64,000 bases of DNA, from the NCBI GenBank assembly GCA_963735005.1, contig CAVTJA010000008.1:1-64000 (forward strand). The letters run 5' to 3'. A program made the translations under genes and the position numbers. Positions 28,571 to 37,213 of the stretch are shown here, one piece after another (the first letter of the stretch is position 1; the number at the start of each line of letters is the position of its first letter). The notes under the pieces were generated by a model that searched no databases, was not told the DNA's origin, and worked only from the letters and a program-made list of their open reading frames with translations. The stretch is from WTKG01 sp963735005. Lineage in GTDB: Bacteria > Actinomycetota > Actinomycetes > Actinomycetales > Demequinaceae.

Positions 28571-29119
28571 ATGAAACCGCGCGCCTCCCACTTCCCCGCC
28601 CTCGCCGCGACCGCGCTTGCCGCGTGCCTCGCCCTCGCCAGTTGCTCGTCAGAACCAAACCCCCCGAGTGCCGCGACGCCCGAACCCACGGCCAGCGGCG
28701 ATGTCGGGGCCACGACGGCCGTGCCCGACCCGTGCTCGCTACTCACCACGGACCAGGTCTCGGCCGCAGTAGGCACCGCGGTTCAGCCGGGACACATCGA
28801 CGACAAGGTTTCGGGGGATGGCCAAATGGCCTGTGTATGGAGCCCGGGGCCGGACACCCCCTATCCGTTTGTGCAGGTGTTGGTCACGCCGTACGGCGAC
28901 CAGCTCGACTCGCAGCGTCAGTCCGCGCAGGACGCACTGGGGGACGTCGCCGACGTCGCCATCCCCGGAGCCGAAGGCGCGTATTCGTTCGCCAGCGGCA
29001 GCACGATCGGCATGGCCATCAAGGGATACTTCGTCCAGGTCGCGTACAACGACACTGGAGTCGACGACTATGCCACGCCGGCTCAGGAACTCGCGACCGA
29101 GGTGGCCGGAGCGATCTAG
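28571..29119 (+). CDS. DUF3558-like lipoprotein
   Basis: 182 residues. A signal peptide ends in the lipobox LALASC (cysteine near 25). A short Pro/Thr linker leads to a domain that begins PDPCSLLTTDQVSAAVG and continues with MACVW and a C-terminal helical part, the arrangement of the DUF3558/sortilin-like lipoprotein group common in actinobacteria. Two cysteines could pair in the mature domain. The function is unknown; the group sits on the outer face of the membrane. Confidence 0.75.
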   Translation: MKPRASHFPALAATALAACLALASCSSEPNPPSAATPEPTASGDVGATTAVPDPCSLLTTDQVSAAVGTAVQPGHIDDKVSGDGQMACVWSPGPDTPYPFVQVLVTPYGDQLDSQRQSAQDALGDVADVAIPGAEGAYSFASGSTIGMAIKGYFVQVAYNDTGVDDYATPAQELATEVAGAI

Positions 29120-29127
29120 CCGCGTGC

Positions 29128-29282
29128 TTGGACAACGCCTCGAAGCCGTCGTCCCCGCGCGCCACGCGGTGCAGTTCGCCGTCCGCGCCCACGTCATCAA
29201 GGCCCGCGACGGCCGACGACAGGGTCCCGTTTCGCATGCCCGAACCGTGGGTTCCGGCCTGGGGCCCGCCCACGTCGGCCAT
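29128..29282 (-). pseudogene. Relic of alditol oxidase 5' region
   Basis: Reads MADVGG joined directly to QAGTHGSGMRNGTLSSAV and on to GELHRVARGDDGFEAL. Both pieces match the alditol oxidase at 25773-27029, but residues 7 to about 112 of that protein are missing. The frame is still open but the rest of the gene is absent. It lies directly after the DUF3558-like lipoprotein in the opposite orientation. Confidence 0.85.
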
Positions 29283-29310
29283 GCTCGTCTTTTTCACGTG
29301 CACCGCATAA

Positions 29311-29346
29311 GTCGGCCCCCGGAGCTGAGGGATTCCGGGGGCCGAC
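29311..29346 (-). terminator. Hairpin terminator of the GH43-like gene
   Basis: Perfect 13-bp inverted repeat (GTCGGCCCCCGGA and its complement) around a 10-base loop, placed 14 bases past the stop of the minus-strand gene. The T-rich tail is weak, as usual in actinobacteria. Confidence 0.8.
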
Positions 29347-29359
29347 ATCTATGCGCGGG

Positions 29360-31033
29360 CTAGCTGGTCAGCAGTTGCTGGTAGAACTCGTACGACGTGT
29401 CCGAGCTCGACGGGTTCGTCGAACCGGGGACAACCGTGCCGTTCGAATTCACGTGCCAGTACTTGCCCTGCGAGTCCTTAATCCGGTACAGCGTTCCGGC
29501 GACGTGGACGAAGCTGAACTTCTCCCACGAGCCGACCGATGACCGATTGGCAATCAACTGGTTCGTGTTGCGGTCGGCAGCCACGTACTTGCTACCGTGG
29601 CGCGAGTTGAAGGAGTACTTGCCGCTACCGACGTACGTCAAGCCGAACTGCTCCCACGGGCCGATCGAAGACGCGGACGCCTTGAGCGTCCCATTGCTGG
29701 TCGCCGAGACGAACTTGCCGTTGTACGCCGAGGTGTACGCCCGGATGTGCGTCTGCTGCAGGCACCAGTGCCTGTTGCCGCTAGTGCTGGCAACTCCGTC
29801 GCTCGACCGCATGGTCAGGGTGAACTTGTTGTCCATCGTGAACAGGCACTCCGCGTGCAGCTGCCGGTTCTTTGGGGTTCCGGACACGCCGTCGTGGTAG
29901 ACGAGCACCATGCGGGGATCACCATTCGACGCAGTTACGGCCTCGATGGACGCCTGGTTGGTCCACTCGGTCGAGCTACCGCACATCACGATGCCCTGGT
30001 AGTTGTACGGACCCGTCACCGAGTTGCTCGTCGCATACGCGATGACCTCGTTGGCGGTACCAGGCTGACCCTTCGAAGACGCGCACTCCGACGGTGTCGA
30101 GGTGGGCTTCGCCGCGAACATCAGCACGTACTTGCCTGGCGTTCCCTCCGGCAGGGACACGCCGAACCGACTCAGGTCGAACAGCGAACCACCCTCGAGG
30201 TACGGGCGGCCCAGGTACTGGCCGGCATTCGGCCCATCGACGGCTTTGCAGTTGCCCAGCACGTTCAGGCCGTTGATGGTGATGGCCGCCTGCGACACGC
30301 TGCTGAACGGGTCGAGCGTGTACGCGCTCGCCATGTGACGGATCGACAGGCCACCACAGGTGTCGTTGTCGCCGTCGGCCCACAGGAGGTAGTCGTGGGA
30401 GGTGTTAGTCAGGTAGTTGGTTGCCGTCGAGAACACCTCGGGGTCGGACATGTAGGCGCCCGCGGGGCCACCGGTCACGATCCTGGGGGTGTAGGACGAG
30501 GAGGCACAGCCGTTCGTCTGGAACGCGCTGTCGAACTGCCCACAGTACGAGTAGTAGATGTTCGAGTACAGCCGGTTGTACGGGCTTGAGGTGTCCGGCA
30601 CGTACATGTTCTGCCACGAGCCGTAGGGGCTGTCGACGAACCGCACGGCAGGCGCCCACAAATGCTTGCCCACTGTGCCCATGCCCTTGGACGAGAGGTA
30701 AGACTCCGTCATCGTGGCCACAGGGTTCGTCCAGCTCAGCCCGTCAGACGAGTACCGGATGAGCGTCTTGTTCATCGGGTAGAAGTTCTTCGCCAACTGG
30801 TCGTTCGGATAGATCGGATTCTGGTTGAGGTCTTGCGATGTCACCATGCAGTAGCCCAGGGCACCGTTCGGAATGCGGCACCTGTAGGTGTACGGGTCGG
30901 ACGAGTTCGTCGACGATGACGACGCGAAGTAGTTTCCGGTCTCGTCCGCGGACGCCGGCGACGCCGCGGTGAATACGGCTAGAGCGCCAACCGATAGCGC
31001 GATGAGTGCGCGAATGCGCGTGGGTCGTTTCAT
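29360..31033 (-). CDS. Secreted GH43-like protein with fascin-like domain
   Basis: 557 residues. A signal peptide ends near residue 29 (ASPASA). Residues about 45-410 resemble the five-bladed propeller of GH43-type arabinanases and xylosidases: HLWAPAVRF, NIYYSYCG, and AGAYMSDPEVF with a blade-start aspartate. The last about 130 residues contain two repeats of the type GKFVSATSNGTLKASASSI and SKYVAADRNTNQLIANRSSV, as in fascin-like or actin-crosslinking beta-trefoil modules that bind sugars. It is probably an extracellular glycan hydrolase or binding protein. The three catalytic acids of GH43 cannot be assigned with certainty. Confidence 0.7.
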   Translation of the reverse strand: MKRPTRIRALIALSVGALAVFTAASPASADETGNYFASSSSTNSSDPYTYRCRIPNGALGYCMVTSQDLNQNPIYPNDQLAKNFYPMNKTLIRYSSDGLSWTNPVATMTESYLSSKGMGTVGKHLWAPAVRFVDSPYGSWQNMYVPDTSSPYNRLYSNIYYSYCGQFDSAFQTNGCASSSYTPRIVTGGPAGAYMSDPEVFSTATNYLTNTSHDYLLWADGDNDTCGGLSIRHMASAYTLDPFSSVSQAAITINGLNVLGNCKAVDGPNAGQYLGRPYLEGGSLFDLSRFGVSLPEGTPGKYVLMFAAKPTSTPSECASSKGQPGTANEVIAYATSNSVTGPYNYQGIVMCGSSTEWTNQASIEAVTASNGDPRMVLVYHDGVSGTPKNRQLHAECLFTMDNKFTLTMRSSDGVASTSGNRHWCLQQTHIRAYTSAYNGKFVSATSNGTLKASASSIGPWEQFGLTYVGSGKYSFNSRHGSKYVAADRNTNQLIANRSSVGSWEKFSFVHVAGTLYRIKDSQGKYWHVNSNGTVVPGSTNPSSSDTSYEFYQQLLTS

Positions 31034-31230
31034 GCGAGGGATCTCCCAAATGATCGATACGGGAACCCGACGGGTGTCGGGCTCACCCCCGGCGTGATCA
31101 GCGAGGCACTCCCCCAGAACGCGCCCTTGCCGCTCTCACAGCGGTAGGCGGAACTAAATATGCGGGGGTGTGCAACAAATGTCAACCCCATTTGTGGTGG
31201 ATTCCAACAAAATCGTTTCGACCCGCTTTG

Positions 31231-31269
31231 CCCCCTTTTTGGGGGGTCGGCCGCCCCCCAAAAAGGGGG
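31231..31269 (-). terminator. Strong nested-palindrome hairpin
   Basis: Perfect 16-bp inverted repeat, CCCCCTTTTTGGGGGG with its complement, around the 7-base loop TCGGCCG. Each arm is itself nearly self-complementary. It lies 124 bases past the stop of the anti-sigma-like gene and upstream of the GH43-like gene, so it probably ends the sigma operon transcript. The rest of the 359-base gap 31034-31392 shows no gene; its part near 31034 should hold the GH43-like promoter. Confidence 0.65.
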
Positions 31270-31392
31270 AAATGAGCGTAATCTCCGCTTCTTTCCCGCG
31301 CCTCGTACCACGAGCTCGGTCCCGATATTGCCGCAAGGTGAACCTGCCACCTTCTCAACGCGATAGCCCGCGAGATGGCGAGTAGTGCTCGC

Positions 31393-32172
31393 CTAGCCGG
31401 GGCAACTCGCTTCGAAAGCGTGGGTCGCGGACACCGTCGTCTCGTTACCGGCGCCGTCGCGCGCGATCACGTCAATTGTCAGCTCGCCGACTAGCGAAAG
31501 CGCAGGCGCGACCCCGGTCCAACTGTCCCCAGAACCACGCGTCAGTGGGACGGTCACGGTCGGAACACCGTGGGCCGCGACGCGTAGCGACACCGCAGCC
31601 ACGCCACTTTCGTCGGAAGCCCGGAGGTTGACCGTTGGACCGATGTCGCACGTCACGTCACCCACCAGGCCAGATGCTGGGAAAACCCGCACGGCAGACA
31701 CAACAGGGCCCACGGTGTCACGCACGACATCATCGATGTCGTCACCGACCTCGCCGACTACCGGGAGATGCGACGGGACGATGCTCGGCAGCGGGGCCGT
31801 CGGCCTCGCGTCCGGCGAAGGGCTGGCGGATGGTGAAGGCGTCGGCATCGGCTCGGGCTCATCGTCGGACGTCGGTCCAAGGACAAGCCACGCACCTGCG
31901 GCCGCAGCGGCCGACCCGGCGGCGACGGTGATCCAACCGGCGAGTCCGAGGCCCGCGAGGCGGCTGGCGAACCGGCGCAGCCGCGATCCGGACCCGGACG
32001 GCGCCCCCGCGTTCGTCGCGGGTGCAGCGTGCGGCGCGGGCGCCTGCGCAAGATCAACGCCGCCCGCCTCCACCCGCTCGACGAGCGCGGACATCAGGTC
32101 CTCGCGGTTTGCCAATGAAGGAGATCCCGCGGCGCGATGAAGCGACGCGCGAAGTGCGTCGTCGTCGGTCAT
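31393..32172 (-). CDS. Membrane anti-sigma-like protein
   Basis: 259 residues. There is a short cytoplasmic N-terminal region of about 75 residues without a zinc-finger motif. One membrane span follows near 80-100 (WITVAAGSAAAAAGAWLVL), then a Pro/Ser linker, then an outer Ig-like domain (DTVGPVVSAVRVFP and IDVIARDGAGNETTVS). The gene overlaps the ECF sigma gene by 4 bases (ATGA), the usual coupling of a sigma factor with its antagonist. The anti-sigma role is inferred from position and topology. Confidence 0.65.
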   Translation of the reverse strand: MTDDDALRASLHRAAGSPSLANREDLMSALVERVEAGGVDLAQAPAPHAAPATNAGAPSGSGSRLRRFASRLAGLGLAGWITVAAGSAAAAAGAWLVLGPTSDDEPEPMPTPSPSASPSPDARPTAPLPSIVPSHLPVVGEVGDDIDDVVRDTVGPVVSAVRVFPASGLVGDVTCDIGPTVNLRASDESGVAAVSLRVAAHGVPTVTVPLTRGSGDSWTGVAPALSLVGELTIDVIARDGAGNETTVSATHAFEASCPG

Positions 32173-32669
32173 GTCACTGCCTCCTTCTGGAAGTCATTCG
32201 AAAGTGCGTCGCGCGCGCGGCTCAGCTGCGTCTTGACGGTCCCGGCGGTCACGCCGAGCGCCCGGGCAGTCTCGCGCACGGACAAGCCCTCGTAGTAGTG
32301 CAGCAGCAACGTCGCGCGTTGGCGCTCGGGAAGTCGCTCGATCGCGGCGCGCATGGAGATCGCGTCTACTGCTTCTTGCGACTCCGTGTCGGCGGCGTCT
32401 TCGAAGGTGACCGCCCGCACGTACGCGCGGCCCTGGGCGTTGTCTCGTCGCCACGACTGCCGCACATAGTTGATGGCGACGAGCGTGACCCACCCGCGCA
32501 GGTTGTCGGGATCGGTGCCGCTTGTCAGTGCCTTGACCAGTGCGTCTTGCACGGCGTCCTCCGAGCGTTGTCGGTCGCCCGTGGCGAGTGCCACCGCACC
32601 CACCACCTTGGCGTAGTCGTTGTCCAGGAAGGCAGCCACGCGCTCACGCGTGGCCGCCTTCGCTGTCAT
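32169..32669 (-). CDS. ECF sigma factor (SigE/SACE-like subgroup)
   Basis: A 166-residue sigma-70 family factor with region 2 (FLDNDYAKVVGAVALATGDR, then SEDAVQDALVKAL, then LRGWVTLVAINYVRQSWRRD) and region 4 (IERLPERQRATLLLHYYEGL followed by the helix-turn-helix TARALGVTAGTVKTQLSRAR). It carries no C-terminal extension. The overlapping downstream gene is likely its membrane antagonist. The upstream Ala-rich protein at 32721-33347 may be a target or an operon partner. Confidence 0.9.
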   Translation of the reverse strand: MTAKAATRERVAAFLDNDYAKVVGAVALATGDRQRSEDAVQDALVKALTSGTDPDNLRGWVTLVAINYVRQSWRRDNAQGRAYVRAVTFEDAADTESQEAVDAISMRAAIERLPERQRATLLLHYYEGLSVRETARALGVTAGTVKTQLSRARDALSNDFQKEAVT

Positions 32670-32720
32670 CTCGGACTCTCCTCGCCGGGCTGGACGCCCG
32701 CGACGTGAGAGCGAGCGTGC

Positions 32721-33347
32721 CTAGTTCGTCGTGCCCGCATCGATGCTGATGCCGAGCAACCCGTCGAGGTTAAGGCCAGCGGAGCCGTCCACGTCAACCT
32801 CGACGTTGGCATCGCCGTCGACCGTCACGCCCGTTTCGGTCGTCTGATCGGACGAGCTCAACGTCGCGTTGGTGGTCGCGTCAAGCGTGGCGTCAGCGTT
32901 GGCGGTCGCGTACACGGCGGCGCGACTCTCGACCCAGGCGACGAGGTCGCGGATCGAGACTACGACGTTCGCGAAGGCCCCGCGCTTACCCGGGCCTTCG
33001 GGCTCAGTACGTGCGTCGCCGTCGGCAGGGCCGGTTGAGGTCTCCGACGAGCCCTCGGCCTTCGCTTCGGTCGAGGCGTTGGCCTCGCCGCTCGACGATA
33101 CGTTGGCATGTGACGCTGTAGCGGCGTCCACGGCGGCGTTACCCTGAGCGGGCGTGGTCGCCCACGTACCGCCGGCGTGGGCTTCCGCCGCGGTGCTGGC
33201 GCTGGCGTCGAGGGCCGTGGTTGCGTGTGCCCGGTCGCCCATCGCAAACGCGAGCACAACTGCGATGATCCCGCCAATAATGGCCGCCTGGGCGCCAAAC
33301 TTTGCGATGTGACGTCCCGACGTGTGAAGCGTCGTCGTTGTGGACAT
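32721..33347 (-). CDS. Ala/Thr-rich membrane-anchored protein
   Basis: 208 residues, not recognised. One membrane span at about 18-38 (AAIIGGIIAVVLAFAM) is followed by an outer low-complexity region rich in Ala, Thr, Ser, Glu and Asp (about 40-120). The end is Asp-rich, with repeated D-G-D words (VDGDANVEVDVDGSAGLNLD), and could bind cations. The ATG at 33347 has AAGGAG 7 bases upstream. It is first in line with the sigma and anti-sigma genes, 51 bases before the sigma gene. Confidence 0.65.
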   Translation of the reverse strand: MSTTTTLHTSGRHIAKFGAQAAIIGGIIAVVLAFAMGDRAHATTALDASASTAAEAHAGGTWATTPAQGNAAVDAATASHANVSSSGEANASTEAKAEGSSETSTGPADGDARTEPEGPGKRGAFANVVVSIRDLVAWVESRAAVYATANADATLDATTNATLSSSDQTTETGVTVDGDANVEVDVDGSAGLNLDGLLGISIDAGTTN

Positions 33348-33540
33348 ATTTCCACTCCTTCTGTGAATCACTACGTGAGCGCGAACTGTTCGCACTACTA
33401 GGTAGATGCACGAGAGGCCGAGTTGGTTGACACGCAATGTCACGCTTTTTCTGGACCGTGATAGCCGCAGGTCACGGTGAGGCCACGGTGCGGCCACAAT
33501 TGAGACCCAACGGTCGCTGGCTCCAGGACGTCTCCCTAAT

Positions 33541-34503
33541 ATGAGGAACATGAACACACGCACCGTCCGCGCCGCCGCCATCGCGTCAATGATTGTGGCC
33601 GCGGGGGTGCTCGGTGGGTGTTCCTCGTCCTCGGAGCCGCAATCCTCTGCCACGTACTACAACGAAGGTGATGCCGGCGCCCAGGCGCCGAACGTCGAGC
33701 CTGCGGCGGCCCCCCGCTTCGACGGCGAGGACTCCACAGGCAAGGTGGTCTCGGACCGCGCGATCATTATCACGGGCGAGATGTACATGACGGTCGAGGA
33801 TCCAATCCTGATCGCGGACCGCGCGGCGGGCATCGTGAAGAACGCCGGCGGCCGCATCGACGCGCGCAGCGAGACGGCTCCTGACGAACGCTCGCGCGGC
33901 TCGGCCTGGCTAACGATGCGCATCCCGTCCGACAAGCTCGACAGCGTTATCGACAACCTGCGCACGCTCGGCACGGTGGACCAGTACAGCACCAACTCGG
34001 CCGACGTCACGAACGTCGTCACCGATCTCGACGCCAAAATCTCGACCCTGCGCGCGTCAACCGCGCGCATCGAGGGCCTGCTTGCGGACGCCAAGAACAT
34101 CTCCGACATCATCACGCTCGAGAATGAACTCGACCGCCGCCAGTCGGAGCTCGAGAGCCTCGAGGCTCAGCAGCGTGGCCTGGCCGACCAAGTGTCGATG
34201 TCCACTATCAACCTGTCGCTCACCACCGAGCCGATCGTGATCGTCCCGCCGCCGGACGACTCCCCCGACAACTTCCTGTCCGCCCTCGCGAAGGGCTGGC
34301 ATGCGCTCGTCGGCTTCCTGTCGGCCGCGCTGATCGTCCTGGGCGTACTGCTCCCGTGGCTCGCGCTGATCGCGCTGGTTGCCATCCCGGCCTTCCTCGC
34401 GACCCGCGCCCGCAAGGCCCGCGCCGCGGAACGCGAGGCCGCTCTCGAGGCACCGGCCGCACCACCCGCGCCTCCAGCCAAGACCCCGGCCGCCAAGAAG
34501 TAG
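33541..34503 (+). CDS. DUF4349-like lipoprotein
   Basis: 320 residues. The lipobox AGVLGGC gives a lipidated cysteine near residue 27. The body matches the DUF4349 pattern: an alpha-beta half with SAWLTMRIPSDKLDSVID and a long coiled coil of about 65 residues (SDIITLENELDRRQSELESL). A membrane span near 260-290 follows, then an Ala/Pro/Lys-rich cytoplasmic tail. It thus appears anchored at both ends. An ATG three codons later (33550) is an equally good start. The function of the family is unknown. Confidence 0.8.
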   Translation: MRNMNTRTVRAAAIASMIVAAGVLGGCSSSSEPQSSATYYNEGDAGAQAPNVEPAAAPRFDGEDSTGKVVSDRAIIITGEMYMTVEDPILIADRAAGIVKNAGGRIDARSETAPDERSRGSAWLTMRIPSDKLDSVIDNLRTLGTVDQYSTNSADVTNVVTDLDAKISTLRASTARIEGLLADAKNISDIITLENELDRRQSELESLEAQQRGLADQVSMSTINLSLTTEPIVIVPPPDDSPDNFLSALAKGWHALVGFLSAALIVLGVLLPWLALIALVAIPAFLATRARKARAAEREAALEAPAAPPAPPAKTPAAKK

Positions 34504-34577
34504 CCGCACGCCGGAAGGCATTCACGTGGCGAGCGGCGGAGGCCGACGCCAACCCCCAACGCGGGGCGAATGCAGTC

Positions 34578-37001
34578 CTAGACGGTGGCAGTCACCTGCA
34601 CGGTGGAACCAGCAGCCGCATACGGAACAACGGAGCCCTCGATCGCGACCCCGTCAACCTCGAGCGCAGCACCCTTGCCACCGGTGTTCTTAACGGTGAT
34701 CACGTAGGTCGCGCCGCGGATCTGGCGGGTGACGGTGAAGTCGCTGACCTCGGCGCCGATGCAGGGGTCCACCACGAGGCCGTCCCAGTCGGCGCGCACG
34801 CCCAGCAGGTACTGGGACACTGTCACGAAGTTCCACGACGCGGTTCCCGTCAGCCATGAGTTCTTGGCCTGGCCGTGGTTGGCGGCGTCCTTGCCGGCGA
34901 TCATCTGGGCGTAGACGTAGGGCTCGAGCTTGTGGACCTCGGAGATCTCCTCGCGGTAAGCAGGGGTGATCTGCTTCCAGTACTCCCACGCGTACTCGCT
35001 GCGGCCCATCACCGTCTCGGCGATGATGACCCACGGGTTGTTGTGGCAGAAGATGCCGGCGTTCTCCTTGTAGCCCGGAGGGTACGTTGACACCTCGCCG
35101 TACTCGATCTTGTACTCGGTGAACGCGGGGTTCAGCAGGACGATGCCGTGGGGCGTGTTGAGGCGCTCGCGGACGGAATCGAGGGCTTGGATGGCTTTGC
35201 CGTCGTCCACACCGATGCCGCCCATGATGCAGAAGCCCTGGGGCTCGATCCAGATCTTGCCTTCGTCGTTCTGCTCGGAGCCCACGGGATTGCCGTAGAA
35301 GTCGTACGCGCGCCTGAACCAGGCGCCGTCCCAGCCGTGGTCGATGACGGCCTGCTTCATGTCGTCGATCGCCTGCTGCGCGCGGTCCGCCTCGGCGTCG
35401 TCCCCGCGGCGGCGGGCAAGCTGCACGTAGTCCGGGCCGATGGCCGCAAACATGCCGGCGATGAACACGGACTCGGCGACCCCGCCGGACTGGTTCTCGG
35501 TGGTCTGGAAGGACTCGCCGGGGGTACTGGAGAAGCAGTTGAGGTTGAGGCAGTCGTTCCAGTCGGCGCGCCCGATCAGCGGCAGCCCGTGCGGGCCAGC
35601 GTTGTCGATGGGGTGGTCAAACGAGCGCTTGAGGTGCTCCATGAGCGTCTGGGCCTTGGACTCGTCGTTGTCGAACGGGACCATCTCGTCGAGGATCGCG
35701 AAGTCGCCGGTCTCCTTGATGTAGGCGGCTACGCCCAGGATCAGCCACAGCGGATCGTCGTTGAAGCCGGAGCCGAGCGCGTGGTTGCCGCGCTTGGTGA
35801 GCGGCTGGTACTGGTGGTACGCGCTGCCGTCCTCGAACTGTGTCGACGCGATGTCGATGATGCGTTCGCGGGCGCGCTCGGGGACGAGGTGCACGAACCC
35901 GAGCAAGTCCTGGTTGGAGTCGCGGAAGCCCATGCCGCGCCCGATGCCGGTTTCGAAATACGACGCCGAACGGGACATGTTGTACGTGACCATGCACTGG
36001 TACTGGTTCCAGATGTTGACCATCCGGTCGAGCTTGTCGTCCGTCGAGCTCACCGTGTAGGAGCCGAGCAGGTCGTCCCAGTAGGCGCGCAGCTTGGCGA
36101 ACTCGGCGTCCGTCTTCTCGTTCGTGTCGAACTTCTTGAGGAGCTCGAGCGCGGGCTTCTTGTTGATGACGCCCTTGGACTCCCACTTCTGGTCCTCGGG
36201 GTTCTCGAGGTAGCCGAGCGTGAAGGTGTACGTCTTCGATTCGCCGGGCGCCAGCGACACCTTGAGCGAGTGCGAGCCCACGGGGTACCAGCCCGACGCG
36301 ACGGAGTTGGCGGACGCGCCAGCGGCGGGCACCGCGGCGTCGGCAAACCCGTTCTGGGCGCCAAGGTAGGTGTCGCGGTCAGTGTCGAAGCCGGCGATGG
36401 GCGCGTTGACGCCGTACACCGCGTAGTGGTCGCGGCGCTCGCGGTACTCGGTCTTGTGGAAGATGTTGCCGTCCACCACTTCAACCTCGCCGATGCTGAG
36501 GTTGCGCTGGTAGTTGGTCTGGTCGTCTTCGGCGTTCCACAGGCAGAATTCGACGAACGAGAACAGCGTCAAGTCCTTCTGCGCGTCCGACTCGTTGGTG
36601 ACCGTCACCTGGTGAATCTCGGCGTTGATGTCCACGGGCACAAAGAACAGAGTGGAGACCTTCACGCCGCCGCGCGCGCCCGTGATGCGCGAGTAGCCCA
36701 TGCCGTGGCGCGTCTCGAAGAAGCTCAGCTCCTTCTTGTACGGGAAGTACCCGGGGCTCCACACGTCGCCGCCGTCGTTGATGGTGAAGATGCGGCCGCC
36801 GTCGTCCACCGGGGTGTTGTTGTAGCGGTAGCGCGTGAGGCGGCGCATCTTGGCGTCGCGGTAGAAGCTGTAGCCGCCGCCCGTGTGCGAGATCAGACCG
36901 AAGAATTCCTGCGAACCCAGGTAGTTGATCCACGGGTACGGCGTGTGTGGGGTCTCCACGACGTACTCGCGCGCTTCGTCATCGAAGTGTCCAAACTGCA
37001 T
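34578..37001 (-). CDS. cbp: Cellobiose phosphorylase (GH94)
   Basis: An 807-residue inverting phosphorylase that turns cellobiose plus phosphate into glucose-1-phosphate and glucose in the cytoplasm, saving one ATP. It is very similar to the Cellulomonas gilvus enzyme from the N-terminus (GHFDDEAREYVVETPHTPYP) through the catalytic (alpha/alpha)6 barrel. The general acid is the aspartate in GRADWNDCLNLNCFS. Other conserved words are FETGIGRGMGFRDSNQD and STYPPGYKENAGIFCHNNPW. It has no signal peptide. I place the start at 37001, with GGAAGG upstream; the in-frame ATG seven codons earlier is less likely. CelR-type operators lie upstream. Confidence 0.93.
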   Translation of the reverse strand: MQFGHFDDEAREYVVETPHTPYPWINYLGSQEFFGLISHTGGGYSFYRDAKMRRLTRYRYNNTPVDDGGRIFTINDGGDVWSPGYFPYKKELSFFETRHGMGYSRITGARGGVKVSTLFFVPVDINAEIHQVTVTNESDAQKDLTLFSFVEFCLWNAEDDQTNYQRNLSIGEVEVVDGNIFHKTEYRERRDHYAVYGVNAPIAGFDTDRDTYLGAQNGFADAAVPAAGASANSVASGWYPVGSHSLKVSLAPGESKTYTFTLGYLENPEDQKWESKGVINKKPALELLKKFDTNEKTDAEFAKLRAYWDDLLGSYTVSSTDDKLDRMVNIWNQYQCMVTYNMSRSASYFETGIGRGMGFRDSNQDLLGFVHLVPERARERIIDIASTQFEDGSAYHQYQPLTKRGNHALGSGFNDDPLWLILGVAAYIKETGDFAILDEMVPFDNDESKAQTLMEHLKRSFDHPIDNAGPHGLPLIGRADWNDCLNLNCFSSTPGESFQTTENQSGGVAESVFIAGMFAAIGPDYVQLARRRGDDAEADRAQQAIDDMKQAVIDHGWDGAWFRRAYDFYGNPVGSEQNDEGKIWIEPQGFCIMGGIGVDDGKAIQALDSVRERLNTPHGIVLLNPAFTEYKIEYGEVSTYPPGYKENAGIFCHNNPWVIIAETVMGRSEYAWEYWKQITPAYREEISEVHKLEPYVYAQMIAGKDAANHGQAKNSWLTGTASWNFVTVSQYLLGVRADWDGLVVDPCIGAEVSDFTVTRQIRGATYVITVKNTGGKGAALEVDGVAIEGSVVPYAAAGSTVQVTATV

Positions 37002-37105
37002 GGGATAAAGCCTTCCGGTCATCGTTGAACCTGGAGGTTCTTGGGCCCCGAATACCAGCGACGGTGCTGAAAATCGGGCCTTGTGCGGGCGGTAAACGCT
37101 ACCCA

Positions 37106-37119
37106 TGGTAGCGCTCCCA
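37106..37119. promoter_or_regulatory. CelR/CebR-like operator 1
   Basis: TGGTAGCGCTCCCA matches 13 of 14 positions of the palindrome TGGGAGCGCTCCCA, known as the operator of the LacI-family cellulose and cellobiose regulators CelR and CebR. It lies 105 bases before the cellobiose phosphorylase start. An adjoining weaker copy, GGTAAACGCTACCCA, is at 37091-37105. Confidence 0.8.
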
Positions 37120-37151
37120 TGGAATCCTACGTGTCGAACGCCGAACCGTCG

Positions 37152-37165
37152 AGAGAGCGCTCCCA
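37152..37165. promoter_or_regulatory. CelR/CebR-like operator 2
   Basis: AGAGAGCGCTCCCA matches 12 of 14 positions of the CelR/CebR palindrome. It is 46 bases from operator 1 and also within 50 bases of the divergent gene at 37214, so it could affect both. Confidence 0.65.
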
Positions 37166-37213
37166 AGCCCCCGCAGCGAGGCGCCGTGGAGCCCAACGCC
37201 GTAGGCTCGTCGC

